Below are positions 5,400 to 9,886 of a stretch of 9,886 nt of DNA, in pieces. The notes beneath the pieces were generated by a model that worked only from the letters and a program-made list of their open reading frames with translations, ran no database searches and was not told the origin of the DNA. The stretch's first letter is position 1, and the number at the start of each line of letters is the position of its first letter. The DNA comes from an uncultured archaeon (GTDB lineage: Archaea; Thermoproteota; CALKCG01; B24). Both the position numbers and the translations under genes were made by a program. The stretch is taken from NCBI GenBank assembly GCA_938082915.1, contig CALKCG010000097.1, forward strand, positions 1 to 9,886. The letters run 5' to 3'.

Positions 5400-8300
5400 A
5401 TGAGAAGACTAAGTATATTCCCCCTCTCTCTACTACTCACTGTAGCATTCAGCATTCTAATCTATCCTTCTACTGCTTTTGCAGCTGAAAGTTTAAAGGT
5501 TTATGGGAAGGTAGAGGACCACTATACGTCTAAGCCAGTGTATAATGCATCTATTATAGCTATACCTTGGCGTGGAAGCGTAGAGGAGAAGTACTTTCAA
5601 ACCTATACTGATAGCTCCGGCTTCTACGAGCTTTTACTTCCGATGTACGATAGATACGGTGCAAGGTGCGAATATGTAATATACGTCCTCCATATAGACA
5701 GCTCTACTGGTTTAATAGATTACGTACCTGCAGTCCACCCTGAAGACGTTTCTAAGGGAGGTGTTAGAGAATCGCAGGAGGTGAATTTTAGACTTGTACC
5801 AGGTGCCTCTATTGAAATCTACCCTAGGCGTAAGTCTGACATATGGTATATTCTCAGTAGGACAGCACCCTCATGGTATTTTCTGACGATAGTGAATGCC
5901 TCGAATTTTGAAATACCTACTCTTCCTGAGAGTGCGGTGATAATATACGGTGAACCACCGATATACACGGTTAAACAGCGCCTAGGCATATACGGTGCAG
6001 ATATTCAATTTCTAACCTCAAGAGGACTCTTCATGAAAAACCTAGTCGTAGTACCTGCCGACATGCCTATTTACCTTGTGGCTAAGATGGAGTTTCGCAA
6101 CGAGCGTACGATGAGGAAGGAGATACTATCCGTGCTTATAGGTTTTAAGGGGAGCCCGCTCATTCTAAGCAAGGGGCAGTACATTCTACTAGATATTCGA
6201 GGCTATTTTCACAAGCTGAGTACTGATGCTATTGAAGTGTTGTCCAGGGGTTTGGAGAGGAAGTTTGTTCAGGCTGAGGAGGAGGGCTTTTACCTTGGAG
6301 CGGAGAGGGAGGACTTTAGAGATAGAGTTCTAAGAAACGTGGAATCCGCTAAACACCTGCTACCACCTATGAACTTCAACCCCACGGATAGCGACCTTGA
6401 CGCTGCCCGCTTCCAGTTCATCGAGGAGGCTTACTTCAACTTTAGGCTTTTAGAAAACCGTTTGGTAGCTATGAGGGTTTTAGCTCAGTCTCACTCGACG
6501 TTCTACCCGCTTTTCTTCGCCGTTTTCTCAGTAGCAGTTGGAAGCTTCCTCTTCGAAGACGCTAGGAGGAAGGTTTTAACGACGTTGATTCTATACCTCC
6601 TCGTAATAGTCTCTCTCTACTACATATATCCTGGTTTCAAGATAATCATGCATCCTGAAACCAAGGTTGTATTCAGCTTCTTCGACATAGGCAAATCTAT
6701 AGGTTTAAGACCCATAGTCGTAGCTGGAAGCGTATTCTTTATCTCTGTGATAATACTGTCGATAGCCGTCGTAATAGGCTTATACTTCGGACTTCCGAGG
6801 ATATATAAGCCCCCGGAGATCGAAGGGAAGCCTTCGCTTAAGAGCATAGTCACAGTCATCTTCTCAATAGGGAAACGCAACGTCAAACGTAGGAAGCTGA
6901 GGTCGACGTTCTGCATAATATCTCTAGCGATGCTTATAATGGTGTTGACAGCTTTTACGTCCTTCTCGAGGATTCAAGGCGTGGTCGTTGAAGGACCGGA
7001 TTCTACGAATGTTCAATTGAACGGATGTTTGCTTGAGAAGATCTCCTTCAACATTACGAAGGTTTTAAGCGTTGAGCGTTTCTTCGTAGAGGGGGAGCTT
7101 GAAGCTTTAAGAGCATACGGTGCTGAAAGGTTTTTAATCCGGGTGGATAATGTTCCATTAAACTCTTCGATAATCCGCCTCAGAGCTACAACCGGCCGCC
7201 TTGTTAATCTATACGGCGTTTTAGGCTTGACGAAAGAAACAGCTGAAATGCTTGGTTTAACCGCATACCTGCCAGTAGATTTCTTCACCAAAGGTATGGC
7301 TGTTGCTTTAACTGAAAGTCTAGCTGGAATGCTTGGGGTGAGACCTGGTGATAAGATTCAAGTATCACGTCTATCTGGGGGTGTGGAGGTAAATACGTGG
7401 AATTTCACAGTGGCTGGTTATGTGAACGAAGCTATTTTGAAGGCTAGCGATATCAACGGTAAGCCTATAGCACCTTACAAGCTTACCAGCGAAGGTAAAT
7501 ATGCCCCAGTCAACGCTACGGAGTTTGCTGTTTTCAATGCATGGGAGATTTTAAACCTCACATCTCAGGAAGGTGAAGTTATCGGTTTATCCGATATGAT
7601 CGGTATACCGTCCGTCTTCATACCTATGGATGAAGAGAGGGCTTTGAATGAGTTTGCAAACAGGATGGCTTTTCGAGAGTACTACGCATGGGTTTTCTTC
7701 AACGGTAGGGTTTCAAGGATTTACATGGGTGAGAAGTGGGAGATTAAAGGTTTCATCGAGCTTTTAGTCCCGGCTACGCTCGTGTTTCTCAACGTATTCA
7801 TGGTTATGGTTAACTTGATCTACGAACGTAGAAGGGAGATGGTTCTACTAGCGGCTTTAGGGCTTAACCCGGCGCATATTGCAAGCGTCTTCCTAGCGGA
7901 GTCCATAGTTATGGGGTTGATAGGCGGAGGCATAGGCTACTATGCGGGTTTAGGCGCCTACCGTATCATGAGCTTCCTAGGACCTGCAGGTCAAATAGGT
8001 GTCAGGGAGAAGCTTGAGTGGTATTGGGGTGTTATAGGGTTAGCCTTCTCCATAACTGTCTCAGTCTTATCGGCTGTTGTGCCTGCTATAAGAGCCGCTG
8101 TTATGGCTACGCCGTCCCTTATGAGGAAAATTAAGATCCCAGAGGTTGAAAGGGCTAAGAGGGAGGAGAAGATCTTCAAAATCTACCATGAGAGGAGTAT
8201 AGCCATGCCCATCAGGGTTCAAATCGTTGAGAAGCCGTTTTTCACGGCTTTCGTAATGGATAGGTTGAAGGATGTTTCAGGAATGATTGAGCGTGTGGAA

Positions 8301-8576
8301 AACGTAAACCTAGAGGAGGAGATTTTGGCGGATAATACTGAAGTCTTTAGAATACGTTTCACACATACCTACCGTGAATATGCAACGGTGAACGAGCTTA
8401 GGGCCACAAAACCGCCAAGCTCAGACGCATTCAACATAGTTCTACTTTCAAAGCCTAAAGAGCCTGGAATGCCTGAGAAAACGATAGATGTAACAGTAAA
8501 CCTTATGAGGGAAATACTGAGAGATTGGGATCGTTATAAGAAGGCGATTCTATCGGGTACAGCACCTAAAAGATAG
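5400..8576 (+). CDS. Large FtsX/MacB-like ABC transporter permease with extra N-terminal outer region
   Basis: This 1058-residue membrane protein starts with a signal peptide or first helix (about 5-28). A carboxypeptidase-regulatory-like beta-sandwich follows (about 31-135; GKVEDHYTSKPVYNASI and TDSSGFYELLLP are typical), then a second outer region to about 365. Three membrane helices (about 369-386, 392-410, 437-464) lead to a basic cytoplasmic segment (IGKRNVKRRKLRST) and the canonical FtsX-like permease: TM at 500-525, an outer MacB-type domain (526-785), then three TMs (about 786-807, 827-856, 873-897) with the conserved YERRREMVLLAALGLNPAHI loop. A cytoplasmic tail of about 150 residues (908-1058) is unusual for the family. 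MacB/LolE-type permeases pair with an ATPase and often export or extract lipids or peptides by mechanotransmission. No ATPase gene adjoins it here. A surface or envelope transport role is inferred; the substrate is unknown. The start at 5400 is supported by the signal peptide. Confidence 0.85.
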   Translation: MRRLSIFPLSLLLTVAFSILIYPSTAFAAESLKVYGKVEDHYTSKPVYNASIIAIPWRGSVEEKYFQTYTDSSGFYELLLPMYDRYGARCEYVIYVLHIDSSTGLIDYVPAVHPEDVSKGGVRESQEVNFRLVPGASIEIYPRRKSDIWYILSRTAPSWYFLTIVNASNFEIPTLPESAVIIYGEPPIYTVKQRLGIYGADIQFLTSRGLFMKNLVVVPADMPIYLVAKMEFRNERTMRKEILSVLIGFKGSPLILSKGQYILLDIRGYFHKLSTDAIEVLSRGLERKFVQAEEEGFYLGAEREDFRDRVLRNVESAKHLLPPMNFNPTDSDLDAARFQFIEEAYFNFRLLENRLVAMRVLAQSHSTFYPLFFAVFSVAVGSFLFEDARRKVLTTLILYLLVIVSLYYIYPGFKIIMHPETKVVFSFFDIGKSIGLRPIVVAGSVFFISVIILSIAVVIGLYFGLPRIYKPPEIEGKPSLKSIVTVIFSIGKRNVKRRKLRSTFCIISLAMLIMVLTAFTSFSRIQGVVVEGPDSTNVQLNGCLLEKISFNITKVLSVERFFVEGELEALRAYGAERFLIRVDNVPLNSSIIRLRATTGRLVNLYGVLGLTKETAEMLGLTAYLPVDFFTKGMAVALTESLAGMLGVRPGDKIQVSRLSGGVEVNTWNFTVAGYVNEAILKASDINGKPIAPYKLTSEGKYAPVNATEFAVFNAWEILNLTSQEGEVIGLSDMIGIPSVFIPMDEERALNEFANRMAFREYYAWVFFNGRVSRIYMGEKWEIKGFIELLVPATLVFLNVFMVMVNLIYERRREMVLLAALGLNPAHIASVFLAESIVMGLIGGGIGYYAGLGAYRIMSFLGPAGQIGVREKLEWYWGVIGLAFSITVSVLSAVVPAIRAAVMATPSLMRKIKIPEVERAKREEKIFKIYHERSIAMPIRVQIVEKPFFTAFVMDRLKDVSGMIERVENVNLEEEILADNTEVFRIRFTHTYREYATVNELRATKPPSSDAFNIVLLSKPKEPGMPEKTIDVTVNLMREILRDWDRYKKAILSGTAPKR

Positions 8577-8588
8577 TTTAGGAGAAAA

Positions 8589-8597
8589 TCTTAAAAA
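8589..8597 (+). promoter_or_regulatory. Box A (TATA) of the tRNA-Thr gene
   Basis: TCTTAAAAA, preceded by purine-rich GGAGAAAA, is centred about 29 bases before the first base of the tRNA, the normal archaeal spacing for transcription starting just ahead of the mature 5' end. Confidence 0.55.
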
Positions 8598-8605
8598 CCC
8601 CATCG

Positions 8606-8610
8606 TTTTT
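8606..8610 (+). terminator. Short T-run, possible terminator of the permease mRNA
   Basis: A run of five T residues lies 30 bases after the permease stop. Archaeal termination typically needs only a T-rich stretch without a hairpin. It lies between the tRNA promoter and the tRNA, so readthrough into the tRNA is also possible. Confidence 0.25.
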
Positions 8611-8624
8611 GCTTTAATTAAAGC
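8611..8624. repeat. Perfect 14-base palindrome overlapping the tRNA 5' end
   Basis: GCTTTAATTAAAGC is its own reverse complement and covers the transcription start region plus the first two bases of tRNA-Thr. It could be a protein-binding site, but an AT-rich promoter region makes chance palindromes fairly likely. Confidence 0.5.
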
Positions 8625-8696
8625 CCCGGTAACTCAGCCAGGTAGAGTGCCTGCCTCGTAAGCAGGTTGCCGTGGGTTCAAACCCCACCCGGGGCT
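8623..8696 (+). tRNA. tRNA-Thr, anticodon CGU
   Basis: A complete cloverleaf is visible. The acceptor stem is GCCCCGG (8623-8629) with CCGGGGC (8689-8695). The D stem is ACTC/GAGT with a GG-containing loop. The anticodon stem is CCTGC/GCAGG with loop CTCGTAA and anticodon CGT at 8657-8659. A 5-base variable loop is followed by a T stem GTGGG/CCCAC with loop TTCAAAC. The discriminator base is T, as expected for archaeal tRNA-Thr, and the CCA end is not encoded (TCA follows). There is no intron. The anticodon reads ACG codons. The 3' side is followed closely by a broken integrase gene, so this tRNA is a likely integration target for a mobile element. Confidence 0.97.
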
Positions 8697-8747
8697 TCAT
8701 ACCAAAAGCATAAACACACTTTTTCGCATAGTATAGCTCAGGTCATT

Positions 8748-9432
8748 TTGAAGCGTAGGATAGACATACACGACGCTGAGGGTAGGTTGAGGCTTGCGGA
8801 GTCTAGGCTCCACAATCCAATGTCCGAGCGCGACAAGGGGGCTCCTCGTGGAGTTTGAAAGGCAACTGTTATCCGAGGGGCTCACGCCGATCAGGGTGTC
8901 GAAGTACTTGGATACTCTGAGGCGCATAGCGGATATGTTGAATAAGCCTTTTGAAGAGGCCACGGTGGACGATATTAAAGATTTAGTCTACAGAATAGAG
9001 CGTAGCGATTACTCCCCTTGGACTAAGCACGACTACAAGGTGGCATTGAAGCGGTTCTACAAGTGGCTTAAAGGCAATAACGAAGAGTATCCGCCTGAAG
9101 TCAAGTGGATAAAGACCACTCTGAAGGCTAAGGACGAACTGTTGCCTGAAGACCTTTTGACGGAAGAGGAGGTCATGACCCTAGTCAATGCAGCGGACAG
9201 CCCTAGGGATAAAGCCTTCATAATAACGCTTTACGAATCAGGGGCTAGGATAGGTGAGTTAGGCTCCATGCGTATAAGAGACGTCAAGTTTGAAGAGGGC
9301 TACACAGCCCTTACGTTGAGCGGTAAGACCGGCTCCAGACGCGTTATAGTCGTGGCTTCTACGCCATACTCGATGAACTGGATACAGAACCACCCTGTCT
9401 GTTGTTTGAAATGGGGTGTTGAAGAGATTTGA
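8748..9432 (+). pseudogene. Tyrosine recombinase (XerA-like integrase), frameshifted and lacking its C-terminal catalytic part
   Basis: The gene starts about 51 bases after the tRNA, probably at TTG 8748 with an AGGT ribosome-site trace at 8740-8743. The first frame gives AESRLHNPMSERDKG; the second, from about 8842, continues LLVEFERQLLSEGL. Removing one G from the G5 run at 8837-8841 joins them into a normal SAM-like core-binding domain (through FYKWLKG), followed by the start of the catalytic domain. Box I arginine (ESGARIGEL) and the beta-hairpin lysine (LSGKTGSRR) are present. The similarity stops after STPYSMNWIQNHP (about 9396), where this family normally continues to the HxxR motif and the nucleophilic tyrosine; here an unrelated nine-residue tail precedes TGA at 9430-9432. 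It therefore cannot recombine DNA. It is most likely the remnant of an element integrated at tRNA-Thr. No second copy of the tRNA 3' end is visible in the window. Confidence 0.88.
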
Positions 9433-9886
9433 ATAATTGTTATGAGAAGACCCTTTTCATTCTATCTGTAATATCGTCATCATACTTATTGCAGTCTTAT
9501 CTTCTTCAACCAATAATACCGTTATACGTTAAACATTTTGGCGTATCTGGCGGTGAGTGTGGTCTCATACACGCACTTTCATCTGCAGCTTCTTTAGTCG
9601 CCCTGATGCCGATGAGCATACCCGCTGATATCATAGGCAAAAGAATGGTCATGCTTCTGACCATGCTAGGATTAACTCTAGCCAATGTGGCTTACATATA
9701 TGCATGTAGCTTCGTTCATTTTTTAATAATAACTTTCAAAGCCATAATTACTGCAGCATTCATCCCCATATTAACGGCTTTACTAATGGATGCGGTGCCA
9801 GTAGGGAGTAGGGTCAAGGCTAAAGGGTTTATGGATAGCATAACAAACATAAGCATAGTTTCAAGTCCAGTTATCGGAGGCTTTTT
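9429..9886 (+). CDS. Major facilitator superfamily (MFS) transporter, N-terminal part
   Basis: The gene runs off the right edge; 152 codons are seen. The start is TTG at 9429: an in-frame TGA at 9420-9422 excludes anything further upstream, and GGGGTG (9413-9418) is a reasonable ribosome site 10 bases away. Translation shows LFILSVISSSYLLQSYLLQP as TM1, then PLYVKHFGVSGGECGLI, TM2, and a loop with ADIIGKR that corresponds to the MFS A motif (its usual leading Gly is not present). TM3, TM4 and the segment KAKGFMDSITNISIVSSPVIGGF, typical of TM4-TM5 of drug-efflux-like MFS proteins, follow. The substrate cannot be told. The start codon overlaps the stop of the broken integrase by four bases, so the present 5' region was probably formed by the rearrangement that removed the integrase C-terminus. 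Confidence 0.85.
   Translation, partial: MNNCYEKTLFILSVISSSYLLQSYLLQPIIPLYVKHFGVSGGECGLIHALSSAASLVALMPMSIPADIIGKRMVMLLTMLGLTLANVAYIYACSFVHFLIITFKAIITAAFIPILTALLMDAVPVGSRVKAKGFMDSITNISIVSSPVIGGF

Noticed and set aside
8667..8747. Extension of the integrase frame upstream to a TTG inside the tRNA gene
   Set aside because: The frame is open only because it reads through the tRNA. Integrase-like residues begin after 8748, where a TTG with an AGGT trace is available.
1..9886. CRISPR array, toxin-antitoxin pair or restriction system
   Set aside because: No regularly spaced repeats and no recognisable Cas, toxin, antitoxin or methyltransferase motifs were found. The PD-(D/E)XK-like protein alone has no such neighbours.

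Overview
The window looks archaeal, probably from a thermophilic TACK-type lineage (Thermoproteota or Bathyarchaeia-like). The reasons are a tRNA-Thr with no encoded CCA, AT-rich TATA-like boxes about 27 bases ahead of start codons (the leaderless pattern), frequent AGG/AGA arginine codons and GTG/TTG starts, an archaeal type of IS200/IS605 TnpB, and secreted helical proteins common in these groups. The exact lineage is inference.

Layout. Positions 1-908 encode a secreted all-helical protein whose start codon appears to lie one base outside the window. A decayed IS1341-type element (tnpB only, one frameshift, about 909-2130) follows. Next is a membrane-anchored one-component regulator (2167-3219): signal peptide, glycosylatable outer domain, helical hairpin, one membrane helix and a cytoplasmic winged helix. 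Its helical hairpin carries the same Gly-Gly-Asp-Tyr motif as the first protein, so the element appears to have landed between two functionally related surface genes. A spacer with two adjacent hairpins leads to a coiled-coil protein with a PD-(D/E)XK-like C-terminus (3449-4117).

Positions 4118-4754 hold no intact gene, but do contain what looks like the remains of one plus-strand gene and a possible very short minus-strand ORF. An ECF transporter S component (4755-5252, minus) is divergent from a very large FtsX/MacB-like permease (5400-8576) that has an added N-terminal outer region. No ATPase partner for either transporter is visible.

The right end is a tRNA-integration landscape: tRNA-Thr(CGU) at 8623-8696, followed 51 bases later by a tyrosine recombinase gene broken twice (a 1-base frameshift in a G run and loss of the C-terminal catalytic part). 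The broken gene runs directly into the TTG start of an MFS transporter that leaves the window.

I see no CRISPR array, defence island or clearly new multigene system. The best leads are the paired surface proteins with the transmembrane regulator, the double-broken integrase beside the tRNA, and the tnpB frameshift with its structured 3' end.
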